From assembly GCF_023278045.1 (NCBI RefSeq), contig NZ_CP056783.1, forward strand, positions 1,645,501 to 1,709,500: 64,000 nt of DNA, written 5' to 3'. Shown one piece after another: positions 40,815 through 49,574 of the stretch (the first letter of the stretch is position 1; every line of letters starts with the position of its first letter). Position numbers and translations under genes: made by a program. The stretch is from Flavobacterium sp. K5-23. Its GTDB lineage: Bacteria > Bacteroidota > Bacteroidia > Flavobacteriales > Flavobacteriaceae. The notes under the pieces are model-generated. The model saw nothing but the letters and a program-made list of their open reading frames with translations. It ran no database searches and was not told the origin of the DNA.

Positions 40815-41807
40815 TTATTTTTTTGTCAACAGTATTAAATCGATTATTCTTGAAGAATACCCCGTTTCGTTATCATACCATCCTACAACCTTTACCATTT
40901 TATCTATTACCGAGGTAAGTTGAGCGTCAAATACACAGGAATTTTTATTCCCAATTATATCTACAGACACGATTGGATCTTCTGTATAGTCTAAAATTCC
41001 TTTTAGATTTGTTTGTGCTGCATTTGCGAAAGCTGCATTTATTTCTTCTATTGTTACAGTACGTTTCACGTTAAAGGTAATATCAGTCAATGAGCCATTA
41101 GGCACAGGAACTCGTATTCCACAACCACCAATTTTCCCTTCAAATTCCGGAAAAATTTTTGTCAATGCTTTTGCAGCTCCAGTTGTTGTGGGTACAATAG
41201 ATTGACTTGCTCCACGTGCTCTGCGTAAATCTTTATGCGGTTGATCATGTAAACTTTGGTCAGTGGTATACGAGTGTATCGTTGTAATGTATGCTTGTTC
41301 AATACCACAAAGTTCTTTAATCACTTTAATCATGGGAGCTGCGTTATTTGTGGTGCAGCTTGCATTAGAGATTATTGTTTCGGTTCCATCAAGAATATCT
41401 TGGTTTACACCTAAAACAACTGTTTTTATTTCGTCAACATCGGATGGAGCAGAAAGAATTACCTTTTTGGCTCCAGCCAAAATATGAGCATTCAATTCTT
41501 CAAAAGTCTTGTGTTTACCTGTGGATTCAATTACATAATCTATGTTTATGCTTTTCCAATCAAGGTTTGAAATATCTTTTTCATGGAAAAATAAATACGA
41601 TTTACCGTCTATCAGAATTCCCTTTTCATCTGTACTAACAGTGAAAGGTAAAACTCCGTGAATACTATCGTATTTCATTAAATGAGCCATTGTTTTTTTA
41701 TCAGCAATGTCATTAATAGCAACAACTTCTATACTAGGATGGTTTAAAAGCAAGCGAAATAAATTTCTACCTATTCTTCCAAAGCCATTTATGGCAACTC
41801 TTATCAT
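40815..41807 (-). CDS. gapA: Glyceraldehyde-3-phosphate dehydrogenase
   Basis: GAPDH of 330 residues. The NAD-binding start is IRVAINGFGRIGRN, and the catalytic Cys is in SNASCTTN near residue 150. HSYTTDQ, RRARGASQSIVPTTTGAAKA and WYDNETGYSSRI are all canonical. It oxidises glyceraldehyde-3-phosphate in glycolysis or runs in reverse in gluconeogenesis. Unusually, it is followed at once by a sensor kinase gene. It is preceded by a T/A-rich repeat patch. Bacteroidota often carry more than one gap gene; whether this is the glycolytic or gluconeogenic paralogue cannot be decided here. Confidence 0.96.
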   Translation of the reverse strand: MIRVAINGFGRIGRNLFRLLLNHPSIEVVAINDIADKKTMAHLMKYDSIHGVLPFTVSTDEKGILIDGKSYLFFHEKDISNLDWKSINIDYVIESTGKHKTFEELNAHILAGAKKVILSAPSDVDEIKTVVLGVNQDILDGTETIISNASCTTNNAAPMIKVIKELCGIEQAYITTIHSYTTDQSLHDQPHKDLRRARGASQSIVPTTTGAAKALTKIFPEFEGKIGGCGIRVPVPNGSLTDITFNVKRTVTIEEINAAFANAAQTNLKGILDYTEDPIVSVDIIGNKNSCVFDAQLTSVIDKMVKVVGWYDNETGYSSRIIDLILLTKK

Positions 41808-41811
41808 AAAT

Positions 41812-41885
41812 CTTAAAGTCTAAAGTCTAAAGTCTTATAAGTAAAATATTCACGTCTTTCGACTTTCTTACTTTACGACTTTCGA
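41812..41885. repeat. AAAGTCTAAAGTC / GACTTTCGACT repeat patch
   Basis: Tandem AAAGTCTAAAGTCTAAAGTC words are followed by CTTTCGACTTTC and TTTACGACTTTCGACT. The two halves are partly complementary (AAAGTC / GACTTT) and lie between lipA and gapA. It resembles in style the AAGTTTAAGG repeats elsewhere in the window. Confidence 0.55.
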
Positions 41886-42755
41886 CTATAATATGTGTTT
41901 CTGTGCTTTATAAGATGAACGAACTAATGGTCCGCTTTCTACATGACGGAAACCTAATTCCAGACCGTATTTCTCATATATTGCAAATTGATCTGGTGTG
42001 ATGAATTCCTTTACCGGTAAATGTTTTTTACTAGGCTGTAAATATTGGCCTATAGTAACAACATCTACATTAGCATCACGAAGGTCTCTCATCGTTTGAA
42101 AAACTTCGTCTTCTTTTTCACCTAGACCTAACATAATTCCTGATTTGGTTCTGTTAATCCCTTTTTCTTTCAGGTATCTCAATACTTCAAGACTTCTGTC
42201 GTATTTTGCTTGAATACGTACTTCACGAGTCAATCTGCGTACAGTTTCCACATTATGAGACACCACTTCAGGATTAGCCTCCACAATACGATCTATGTTT
42301 CTTTCGATACCCTGAAAATCAGGAATCAAAGTTTCTAAAGTGGTATTGGGATTCATTCTACGAATGGCTTTTACCGTTTCTATCCAAATAATAGAGCCAC
42401 CATCTTTTAAATCATCTCTGTCCACACTAGTAATCACAGCATGTTTGATATTCATGATTTTAATAGAGCGCGCTACTTTTTCAGGTTCGTCCCAGTCCAC
42501 CGTTTCAGGTCTACCGGTTTTTACACCACAAAAACCGCATGAACGAGTACAAGTATTTCCTAAAATCATAAAAGTAGCTGTTCCTTCGCCCCAGCATTCA
42601 CCCATATTAGGGCAACTTCCAGAGGTGCAAATCGTGTTTAAGCTATATTTGTCTACTAAGCCTCGAAGCTCAGTGTATTTTTGTCCTATCGGGAGTTTTA
42701 CCTTCAGCCATTTTGGCTTTCCAACAGGTAAAGTATTTTCTACAACAGTTTCCAT
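41886..42755 (-). CDS. lipA: Lipoyl synthase
   Basis: LipA (289 residues) is a radical SAM enzyme that inserts two sulfurs into protein-bound octanoyl groups. The auxiliary cluster Cys are at 43, 48 and 54 ([12 protein letters not shown]), and the SAM-cluster motif CTRSCGFC supplies Cys 69, 73 and 76. The conserved C-terminal RSSY motif is present as VRSSYKAQ. The length is usual. It is a single gene with its own -7 box; no lipB is adjacent. Confidence 0.97.
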   Translation of the reverse strand: METVVENTLPVGKPKWLKVKLPIGQKYTELRGLVDKYSLNTICTSGSCPNMGECWGEGTATFMILGNTCTRSCGFCGVKTGRPETVDWDEPEKVARSIKIMNIKHAVITSVDRDDLKDGGSIIWIETVKAIRRMNPNTTLETLIPDFQGIERNIDRIVEANPEVVSHNVETVRRLTREVRIQAKYDRSLEVLRYLKEKGINRTKSGIMLGLGEKEDEVFQTMRDLRDANVDVVTIGQYLQPSKKHLPVKEFITPDQFAIYEKYGLELGFRHVESGPLVRSSYKAQKHIL

Positions 42756-42773
42756 ATATTAATTTTCAAAGGA

Positions 42774-42781
42774 CAAAGATA
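42774..42781 (-). promoter_or_regulatory. -7 box of lipA
   Basis: Minus-strand TATCTTTG lies 18 bases before the lipA ATG. Confidence 0.65.
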
Positions 42782-42921
42782 AGGAATGTTGATTTAAAAT
42801 TGAGTGTTTGCGATACTAAGCTTCGTGATTGCTATTGTTGTAAGTTTTTATTGAATTTTGAGCTATTCCAGCTATCCGTTTCAACCTTTTATATTGAAAA
42901 TGGTTTTTTCTAAGACATAAA

Positions 42922-43010
42922 AGGAGCTTCCTTTGGTCGCTCTTTTCCATCTAGAAAAAATACTTTTCAATACACAAGGGTTTTCACTGCTATCTGGGCT
43001 AGGGAATTGG
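42922..43010 (-). repeat. Dispersed REP-like repeat, copy 5 (inverted, divergent)
   Basis: Read on the minus strand it opens TAGCCCAGATAGCAGTGAAAACCC, as the other copies do, but ends AGAGCGACCAAAGGAAGCTCC instead of the usual AGCGGATAGCGGGA. It lies in the 427-base gap between lipA and the TonB-like gene, where I find no gene. Confidence 0.65.
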
Positions 43011-43071
43011 CTAAACAATAATGAGTGGTAGCTATTTAATTAAGTTTAAATTTCCTGAAAACATTAAATAG

Positions 43072-43100
43072 AAAAGCAGAACCGGAACGTTCTGCTTTTC
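43072..43100 (-). terminator. Terminator downstream of the TonB-like gene
   Basis: AAAAGCAGAAC and GTTCTGCTTTT form an 11-base stem around a 6-base loop, about 80 bases beyond the stop. Confidence 0.75.
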
Positions 43101-43182
43101 TGTTTATAATTATTTATTCACTTTAGTTTTTTTAAAAAAAATATCTAATCTGTTTATAAAGACATTTTATGCTGAATTTAAT

Positions 43183-44001
43183 TTAATTCATCTGAACTGT
43201 AATGGGTAAACTATAAGAAGTCCTTACAGGTTTTGCGTTTAATATCCCTGGAGTCCATTTGGTTTTTAAAGATTTCAATACTCTCATCGCTTCTTTTCCC
43301 AGACCGTAACCAGGATCGTTTTTTACTTGAATATCAGTCATACTTCCGTCTTTTTCAATAACAAAAGACACAAAAATCCGAATGCTTCTTTCTCCTTCTA
43401 TTTCTGGTGTTTCAAAATTTCTGCCTATGTACGTATAGAACTTACCCATGCCACCAGGGAATTCAGGCAGTTTGTCCAGTATTGTACTGGAAATTATTGC
43501 ATTTCCATTATCAGGGACTATTGCACTACCGTTTCCTGTTCCTTCTGAAGCAGTGGGGTTTATACCAGTTATTCCTGTACCCTCATTAGTAACTGTTTTT
43601 GTTGCGGTAATCTCGCTGTTTTTTGCAATATCTGGGGTTGCATCTACAGCTTTTACGATTATTGGATTTACTAGTTGGTCTTTTGGGTTGGCTTCTACAG
43701 TTTTTTGTTGGATTGCTTTAGGGAGAACAGTTTTTTCTTTTATTACAGGTAATATGTTACTGACTTGAATGATTTTATCAAGGATTTCAGTTGTTTCAAC
43801 CTGACTAACATTTTCTGAATTAAAATATTGCAATACCCTTGGTATGCTCAATAATGAAGCACATAAAAACAACCCCATAAAAAGTGCAAACAGGGATGTC
43901 TTAGTGTTTTCTTGGCGTAATTGATACGCTCCATATTCTTTGTTTCTGTTCTCGAAAACTAGATTAATCCAGCTGTTTTCGTAAAGGCTTAGTTTAGACA
44001 T
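43183..44001 (-). CDS. Energy transducer TonB family protein
   Basis: A 272-residue inner-membrane protein. The short cytoplasmic N-terminus includes the Bacteroidota motif ENRNKEYGAYQLR (about 17-29), followed by one membrane span (about 36-56). A long linker rich in Val/Thr/Asn spans the periplasm. A TonB C-terminal domain occupies about 185-272 (KDGSMTDIQVKND, then WTPGILNAKPVRTSYSLPI). It should couple proton motive force to outer-membrane receptors. No exbB/exbD lies nearby, so it draws on a complex encoded elsewhere. It is a single gene with its own terminator. Confidence 0.9.
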   Translation of the reverse strand: MSKLSLYENSWINLVFENRNKEYGAYQLRQENTKTSLFALFMGLFLCASLLSIPRVLQYFNSENVSQVETTEILDKIIQVSNILPVIKEKTVLPKAIQQKTVEANPKDQLVNPIIVKAVDATPDIAKNSEITATKTVTNEGTGITGINPTASEGTGNGSAIVPDNGNAIISSTILDKLPEFPGGMGKFYTYIGRNFETPEIEGERSIRIFVSFVIEKDGSMTDIQVKNDPGYGLGKEAMRVLKSLKTKWTPGILNAKPVRTSYSLPITVQMN

Positions 44002-44236
44002 GATTCAGGGATTTAAAGGTTAGGTAGCGTTCAAATCATAAGCATCAGTTGTTTCTAATTACAACGTAAATAACAAGAAATTTAGTATAGGAGATTAGTG
44101 TTTTTTTTAATTAAAAATAAAGATAAAAAGTGACAGCTATAATCGTATTATATTAGCTTAGAAAAGGAGATGTAAAATTGTTGTCTATATGCTTAAATAT
44201 TAATAAGATAGCGTATAAGAAGAAATGAAAATAAAA

Positions 44237-44788
44237 TTACCTTTTGTCTCGAATAATTTCAGCCAATAATTTTTTGGCACGTAGTAGTTTAACTTTAACG
44301 TTGCTTAAAGGCTCGTCAATCGCATTAGCGATTTCCTGATAACTCATTTCCTGGAAATAACGCAACTGAATGACTTCTTGGTAATGGGGTTTTAATTCTT
44401 TGATGTATTGTAATAACTGGGACAGGTTTTGTTCCGTGATCAATTCATCTTCTGCTGACGGAGTGGTGTCAGCAATATTATATGCTTTCTGGTCTTCTTT
44501 ATCCGTGATTTCCACAAAAAGACTTGATTTCTTTTTTCGCAATAAATCAATATGCACATTTTTGGCAATACTAATCAACCAGGTGTTAAACTGGAATTCC
44601 GGATTGTAAGTGGCGATTTTATCAAAGGCTTTAGAGAATGTTTCTATAGTAATATCCTCTGCATTGGCTTCGTTCTCGGTGCGTTTCAGCATAAAGCCAT
44701 AAACCTCATTCCAATATAAATTCAATAGAAAGGTAAAAGCAGTTTGATCGCCTCTTTTTGCTTTTTCTATTTGTGTATTTATTTCCAA
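44237..44788 (-). CDS. RNA polymerase ECF-type sigma factor
   Basis: A 183-residue sigma-70 family factor with only regions 2 and 4. Region 2 is seen in DQTAFTFLLNLYWNEVYGFM, EDITIETFSKAF and NTWLISIAKNVHIDLLRKK. Region 4 helix-turn-helix is in YFQEMSYQEIANAIDEPLSNVKVKLLRAKKLL. ECF factors direct RNA polymerase to stress or surface-related promoters. No anti-sigma gene follows. Its start lies inside the end of the glycosyltransferase gene (10-base overlap), implying coupled translation. Confidence 0.93.
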   Translation of the reverse strand: MEINTQIEKAKRGDQTAFTFLLNLYWNEVYGFMLKRTENEANAEDITIETFSKAFDKIATYNPEFQFNTWLISIAKNVHIDLLRKKKSSLFVEITDKEDQKAYNIADTTPSAEDELITEQNLSQLLQYIKELKPHYQEVIQLRYFQEMSYQEIANAIDEPLSNVKVKLLRAKKLLAEIIRDKR

Positions 44789-45885
44789 TTTACCGGTTTT
44801 GAGAATAGATTAGATATAAAGATATTAATTTGTGTGAATATAAGTACCATTTCTACAATAGGAAACCAGTATTTTATATCTTTTTCTTTCAATTTCCCTG
44901 CTGAAAATCCTACGACAGTCCAAGCGAAAATATATCTTGTTGCTATTAAACTCAATACTAATATCCACTGGTATTGAAAAGATAATAAAACAACGGAAAA
45001 AATTATAAATAATAACTGTGAACTATAAAATGTCCCTAATTGAAATTGGTCTAATTTTTTGTAGTGGTTTGCAGTTGCGACATGTCTTCTTTTTTGAATT
45101 AACCAGTCTTTGTATGAAGTTTTAGGTTTAGAATAGGTAAAGCTTTCTGGAGTAAATGCTATAGTGGTGTTTTTTGCTTTCGCCGCCTCATTGATAAATA
45201 AATCATCATCTCCTGAACGAACTTGAATGTGGTTTATAAAACCATTTACATTAAAAAATTCGTCTTTTTTATAAGTCAAATTTCTACCTACACCCATATA
45301 AGGATGCCCTATTTTTGCCCATGAAAAGTACTGGATCGCAGTAAGTAATGTTTCGAAACGAATCAGCTTGTTCAAGAATGAATTAGAGATTTTTTCATAC
45401 CCTCCATATCCTAAAACAATAGTTTTTTGCATCGTAAACTGTGAACTCATTGCTGTAATCCAATCTTTTGAATTTGGGTAACAATCAGCATCCGTAAATA
45501 ATAAGTAGTCTTTTTTGGCAGCTTTTATTCCAAGGGTTAAAGCGTATTTTTTATTTCCCCAAAAGGCTTCGTTGTTTTCCACTTTTACCAATCGAATATT
45601 TGAATATTGTTTTTCAAAATCTTCAAAAATAGCTAATGTATTATCACTTGAAGCATCATCAATTAATACAATTTCAAAATCGGGATAATCTTGTTCAGCA
45701 AGTAGCGGAATAAAATTAGCCACGTTTTCTTCTTCGTTTTTTGCACAAACAATGACAGAAATCGGGATCCTTTTTGGATTAATTTTTTGTGCTTTTGCAA
45801 AAGCAAATTTCCCAAAAACGCCTAAATAAAAAGCTAGTTGTATGATAACTACCGCTATAAAAAAGTAAAGTATTATAATAAGCAT
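44779..45885 (-). CDS. Membrane glycosyltransferase, family 2
   Basis: A 368-residue protein with an N-terminal membrane segment (about 3-24), a GT-A fold GT2 domain (ISVIVCAKNEEENV, LIDDASSDNT, acceptor-site DADCYP, and RSGDDDLFINEAA corresponding to the catalytic-base region), and two or three C-terminal membrane segments from about residue 290. RRHV after the catalytic region resembles the Q/RxxRW motif of processive synthases, though the Trp is not present. The product is probably a cell-surface glycan or glycolipid. It overlaps the downstream ECF sigma gene by 10 bases. Confidence 0.88.
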   Translation of the reverse strand: MLIIILYFFIAVVIIQLAFYLGVFGKFAFAKAQKINPKRIPISVIVCAKNEEENVANFIPLLAEQDYPDFEIVLIDDASSDNTLAIFEDFEKQYSNIRLVKVENNEAFWGNKKYALTLGIKAAKKDYLLFTDADCYPNSKDWITAMSSQFTMQKTIVLGYGGYEKISNSFLNKLIRFETLLTAIQYFSWAKIGHPYMGVGRNLTYKKDEFFNVNGFINHIQVRSGDDDLFINEAAKAKNTTIAFTPESFTYSKPKTSYKDWLIQKRRHVATANHYKKLDQFQLGTFYSSQLLFIIFSVVLLSFQYQWILVLSLIATRYIFAWTVVGFSAGKLKEKDIKYWFPIVEMVLIFTQINIFISNLFSKPVNWK

Positions 45886-45970
45886 CAGAGTTTGTTGAGT
45901 TTTTAAAAGAGTGCAAAGGTATGAATAGAATTATGAATTATATATTACAAATTACGAATTTTAAAAGAAT

Positions 45971-46585
45971 TTATCTTGGACATTTCTTCATCTCATTTGC
46001 TACAGCAATCGACTCCTTTTTATTGGTTTTTTCCAATTCCAAAATGATGTTGTTGTAGTTAGAATCATCACGGTTTTGAGACATTTTTTTGGTTGCTTGA
46101 ATTTCAGTTATTTCTATTTCAAATCCCACAATACCTCGGGTTTGCAACATAGTTTTTTTAGATAAATCTTCAACCCTTATTGGGTTTTCTGAATTTTTCT
46201 CGTATTTATCTACTAATTTTTTCAAGGATTCGATTACCGCTTCACCTTCAACAATCTTAATTTTTCCGTAAACATGAACCGCTATATAATTCCAGGTAGG
46301 AACGTTTTCATGGTCATACCAAGAGGAGGAAATGTAGCTGTGCGGTCCTGAAAAAACTGCCAATACTGCGTCATTGTCCGTGAAACCTTTCCATTGCGGA
46401 TTTTCTTTAGAAATATGACCTTGTAAAACGGATAGTCCTTTATTATTTGTGTCTAATTCTAATGGGATATGTGTTGCACAAAGTTTCCCTTCTGTTTGAT
46501 TGATAAGGATTCCAAAACTATTTTCTTTAAGAAATGTATGTGTTTCTTCTTTGTTTTCGTTTTTGTAAATATCAGGGGTGAACAT
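45971..46585 (-). CDS. FMN-binding negative transcriptional regulator, PaiB family
   Basis: A 204-residue cytoplasmic protein with the PaiB split-barrel layout. It shows FGILINQTEGKLCATHIPL near residues 24-42, GHISKENPQW, then the family signature SSSWYDHENVPTWNYIAVHVYG (about 88-110). PaiB proteins bind FMN-like cofactors and were named for repressing protease and sporulation genes in Bacillus; direct DNA binding is doubtful for many members. It stands alone here, between murB and GT2 with about 80-base gaps on both sides. Confidence 0.9.
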   Translation of the reverse strand: MFTPDIYKNENKEETHTFLKENSFGILINQTEGKLCATHIPLELDTNNKGLSVLQGHISKENPQWKGFTDNDAVLAVFSGPHSYISSSWYDHENVPTWNYIAVHVYGKIKIVEGEAVIESLKKLVDKYEKNSENPIRVEDLSKKTMLQTRGIVGFEIEITEIQATKKMSQNRDDSNYNNIILELEKTNKKESIAVANEMKKCPR

Positions 46586-46663
46586 ATTTTTAATTTATTA
46601 GATTACGATTTCCGATTCTGAATTAAGTAATAATATGAAAACTAAAAGCATCAAATGGATTGA

Positions 46664-47677
46664 TTAAATCACATTTACTTCGGCTTCAATTTGAATTCCA
46701 TAAGTGTCAAAAATAGTTTTTTGAATATTTTTTGAAACTTCTAATATTTCTTGCCCTGTAGCATTTCCATAGTTTACTAAAACCAGAGCTTGGTTTTTGT
46801 GAATTCCCGCATCTCCATAGCGTTTTCCTTTAAAGCCTGCTTGTTCAATTAACCAACCCGCAGGAACTTTTACCTCGGTTTCTGAAATGTCAAAATATTT
46901 CATTTCGGGAAATTGTATGTGAATTTTTTCGAAATCCTTTTTTAACAGGATTGGGTTTTTAAAAAAACTACCGCTGTTGCCTAACTCTTTCGGGTCAGGA
47001 AGTTTGCTTTGTCGAATTGCAATAACGGCATTACTTACCTCTTTAAGACTTGGTGTTGTAATGTTGTTTTTGGCTAATTCAGCCTTAATGTCCCCATAAG
47101 AGATGTTGATTTTGTGATTGCGTTTTGATAATTTAAAAACAACAGAGCTTATAATATAAAGGTCTTTTGATTTATTTTTAAAAATGCTTTCTCTATACCC
47201 AAAATTACAATCACTTTTTGAAAATGTTTTCATTTCCAGATTTGAAATAGTAATGGCATCACAAGAAATAAAACAGTCTTTCATCTCCGTTCCATAAGCA
47301 CCAATGTTTTGAACAGGTGTGGTCCCTACGTTTCCAGGAATAAGAGACATATTTTCTAGACCTCCAAAGTTTTGGTCTATTGTCCAAAGTACAAATTCAT
47401 GCCAGTTTTCACCCGCTTGACTTTCGACCCAAACAAAATCATCATCTTCTTTAAGTATCGTTTTTCCTTTTAGGTCGATATGTATTACTAGAGCATCGAT
47501 ATCTTTTGTCAGTAGCATATTGCTTCCTCCGCCCAGAACAAACTTTTTCTGGGGTTTGTTTTCCTCTAAAATCGTTTTTAGCTCGGTTAAATTATGTACA
47601 CCTACGAATTGTTTTGCTTTGGCTTCAATTCCAAAAGTATTATAGTTTTTTAAAGAAAAATTATTTTGAATCTCCAT
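46664..47677 (-). CDS. murB: UDP-N-acetylenolpyruvoylglucosamine reductase
   Basis: MurB (337 residues) is the FAD- and NADPH-dependent enzyme completing UDP-MurNAc for peptidoglycan. The FAD domain starts NYNTFGIEAKAK and contains VLGGGSNMLLTKD; PGNVGTTPVQNIGAYG is canonical. The catalytic Ser lies in GNSGSFFKNP, and the C-terminal Glu is within QIEAEVNVI. The tail shows the E. coli-type (type I) form. It is 47 bases after asnB on the same strand. Confidence 0.96.
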   Translation of the reverse strand: MEIQNNFSLKNYNTFGIEAKAKQFVGVHNLTELKTILEENKPQKKFVLGGGSNMLLTKDIDALVIHIDLKGKTILKEDDDFVWVESQAGENWHEFVLWTIDQNFGGLENMSLIPGNVGTTPVQNIGAYGTEMKDCFISCDAITISNLEMKTFSKSDCNFGYRESIFKNKSKDLYIISSVVFKLSKRNHKINISYGDIKAELAKNNITTPSLKEVSNAVIAIRQSKLPDPKELGNSGSFFKNPILLKKDFEKIHIQFPEMKYFDISETEVKVPAGWLIEQAGFKGKRYGDAGIHKNQALVLVNYGNATGQEILEVSKNIQKTIFDTYGIQIEAEVNVI

Positions 47678-47724
47678 AAAAGAAAAGCTTATTGAATTAT
47701 TATATCCTAGGGCAAAAGTAAGGA

Positions 47725-49572
47725 TTAAAATTTATTTGCATAGGATTTCATCCAGATATGCATCATAAATAGAGGCATAATAAATGGTGTTACTTTTAGA
47801 TTTCCTTTTTGTAAGTTTTGAATAAGTTTTTGGCTGTTTATATTCTCAAAATAGGGCATTTTAAAAATATCACTTTTTGAAAAAGAGTCTAATTCATCCT
47901 TAAAAGCAGGGCTTTTTGTTAAATAATCTGCCCAAGGAGCACTTAATCCTACCTTTTTAAATTTTAGAATTTCTTCTGGTAGTCGTTCTTCCATTGCTGT
48001 TTTTAAAATAAACTTTCCTTTTTTACCCGTAAATAGCCATTTGTCTTCCAGGGATCCTAGTCCTACAATAAGTCTTTGGTCTAAAAAAGGTTCACGGCAT
48101 TCTATTGATGCCCCCATAGTACTACGGTCATTTCTGTCTAAAAGAGAACACAAGTAAGTATGTTGGTCAAAATAAAGGGCCTGTCTCCTTAAATTGTCGG
48201 GATAAAGCGCTTTAGCTTCTTTGTATATTTTCTTTCGATATTTGTTTTTTGGACTGTTTTCTATTCCATATGTTTTTGAAATGTCATTTGGAAATATGTT
48301 GGATCCATTGTACATCACTAACTCCGATTTTTTGTTAATCTGAGAATAACGTACTAGTTTTTCATATCGAGGTGTTTTTTCAAAAAGATCCAAATTACCA
48401 ATCGCAGCAATCGAATACAGTATCGAAGGATATTGTAAGGCTTTGTATCTTACATAACCACCCATCAATTCATCAGCACCTTCACCTGAAAGTAAAACTT
48501 TTACTTTTGGATTTGCTAATTGTGAAATTGCCAAAAGATGTGGTTCATTTAAATGCATTATTGGTTCATCCTGAAAATAAGTGGAACTTATAAGATTTTT
48601 ATATAGATTATCGTCTTCAAGTTGCATACTGTTAAATTCATATCCGTATTTATCGGAAATCATTTTTGCTAAATGAGATTCGTTGTGTTCTTCTTCTTTG
48701 AAACCGATATTAAACGTTTGAATGTTTTTGTAATTGTTATGATTTAGTGATGATAGTATTGATGAGGAATCGAGTCCGCCACTCAACAAAACACCAACAG
48801 GGACATCGCTTACCATTCTTAATTTTACTGAATCATCAAATGTTTCCCTAAACCATTCTATAGGATCATTAATTTTAGATTGGTTTTGAATTTCTTTTTT
48901 TAGATTCCACCACTTTTCTGTAGTTACTTTTCCACCTTCATTGATTGTCATAACATGTCCAGGAAGCAGTTTTTTTACATTTTGATATAAAGTGTCTTCG
49001 CCGGCAACAAACCTATTAAAGATGTATTCTTCTAATCCGTCTTGGGCTATTTTAAGAGGGATTCCTGCTGTGAATAGTGCTTTTTGCTCTGATGCAAAAT
49101 AGAAAGATTCGTTATGAAATGAATAATATAGCGGTTTAACACCCATTCGATCACGAACAACCGTAAGTTTTTTTTCTACTTTATCCCAAATGGCAAAAGC
49201 AAACATTCCGTTGAGACGGTTGAGCATTTTTAAACCGTACAATTGAAACAGTTTTAATAAAACCTCGGTGTCTGAGTTTGTTTTAATATCAAATCCATTA
49301 CTTTTTAATTCAGGATAGAAATCTTTGAAGTTGTAGATTTCGCCATTAAATACCATAACAAATCTTTCGTCATCCGAAAGAAAGGGTTGGTGTCCTGCTG
49401 AAGTAACGTCTATAACAGATAGTCTTCGATGACCTAAACCTATGTTTTTTTCAACAAATAAACCTTTGTCATCAGGACCACGATGTTCTAAAGAGTCACG
49501 CATTTTTGTCAAAATACGACTGTCTACTTTTTTTTGGGATTGCAAATGCAAGATGCCATTAATTCCACACAT
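47725..49572 (-). CDS. asnB: Asparagine synthase (glutamine-hydrolysing)
   Basis: A 615-residue class B asparagine synthase-like enzyme. Cys2 (MCGINGIL) is the N-terminal nucleophile of the glutaminase domain, with RLSVID, VFNGEIYNF and DTEVLLKLF. The synthase domain has the PP-loop VLLSGGLDSSS and GEGADELMGGY. It uses Gln and ATP to amidate Asp, or in glycan clusters another carboxylate. It lies two bases after a family-4-type glycosyltransferase gene, and such pairs in surface-glycan loci sometimes use AsnB homologues for sugar amidation. Here only one glycosyltransferase is adjacent, so I keep the general call. Confidence 0.93.
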   Translation of the reverse strand: MCGINGILHLQSQKKVDSRILTKMRDSLEHRGPDDKGLFVEKNIGLGHRRLSVIDVTSAGHQPFLSDDERFVMVFNGEIYNFKDFYPELKSNGFDIKTNSDTEVLLKLFQLYGLKMLNRLNGMFAFAIWDKVEKKLTVVRDRMGVKPLYYSFHNESFYFASEQKALFTAGIPLKIAQDGLEEYIFNRFVAGEDTLYQNVKKLLPGHVMTINEGGKVTTEKWWNLKKEIQNQSKINDPIEWFRETFDDSVKLRMVSDVPVGVLLSGGLDSSSILSSLNHNNYKNIQTFNIGFKEEEHNESHLAKMISDKYGYEFNSMQLEDDNLYKNLISSTYFQDEPIMHLNEPHLLAISQLANPKVKVLLSGEGADELMGGYVRYKALQYPSILYSIAAIGNLDLFEKTPRYEKLVRYSQINKKSELVMYNGSNIFPNDISKTYGIENSPKNKYRKKIYKEAKALYPDNLRRQALYFDQHTYLCSLLDRNDRSTMGASIECREPFLDQRLIVGLGSLEDKWLFTGKKGKFILKTAMEERLPEEILKFKKVGLSAPWADYLTKSPAFKDELDSFSKSDIFKMPYFENINSQKLIQNLQKGNLKVTPFIMPLFMMHIWMKSYANKF

Positions 49573-49574
49573 AG

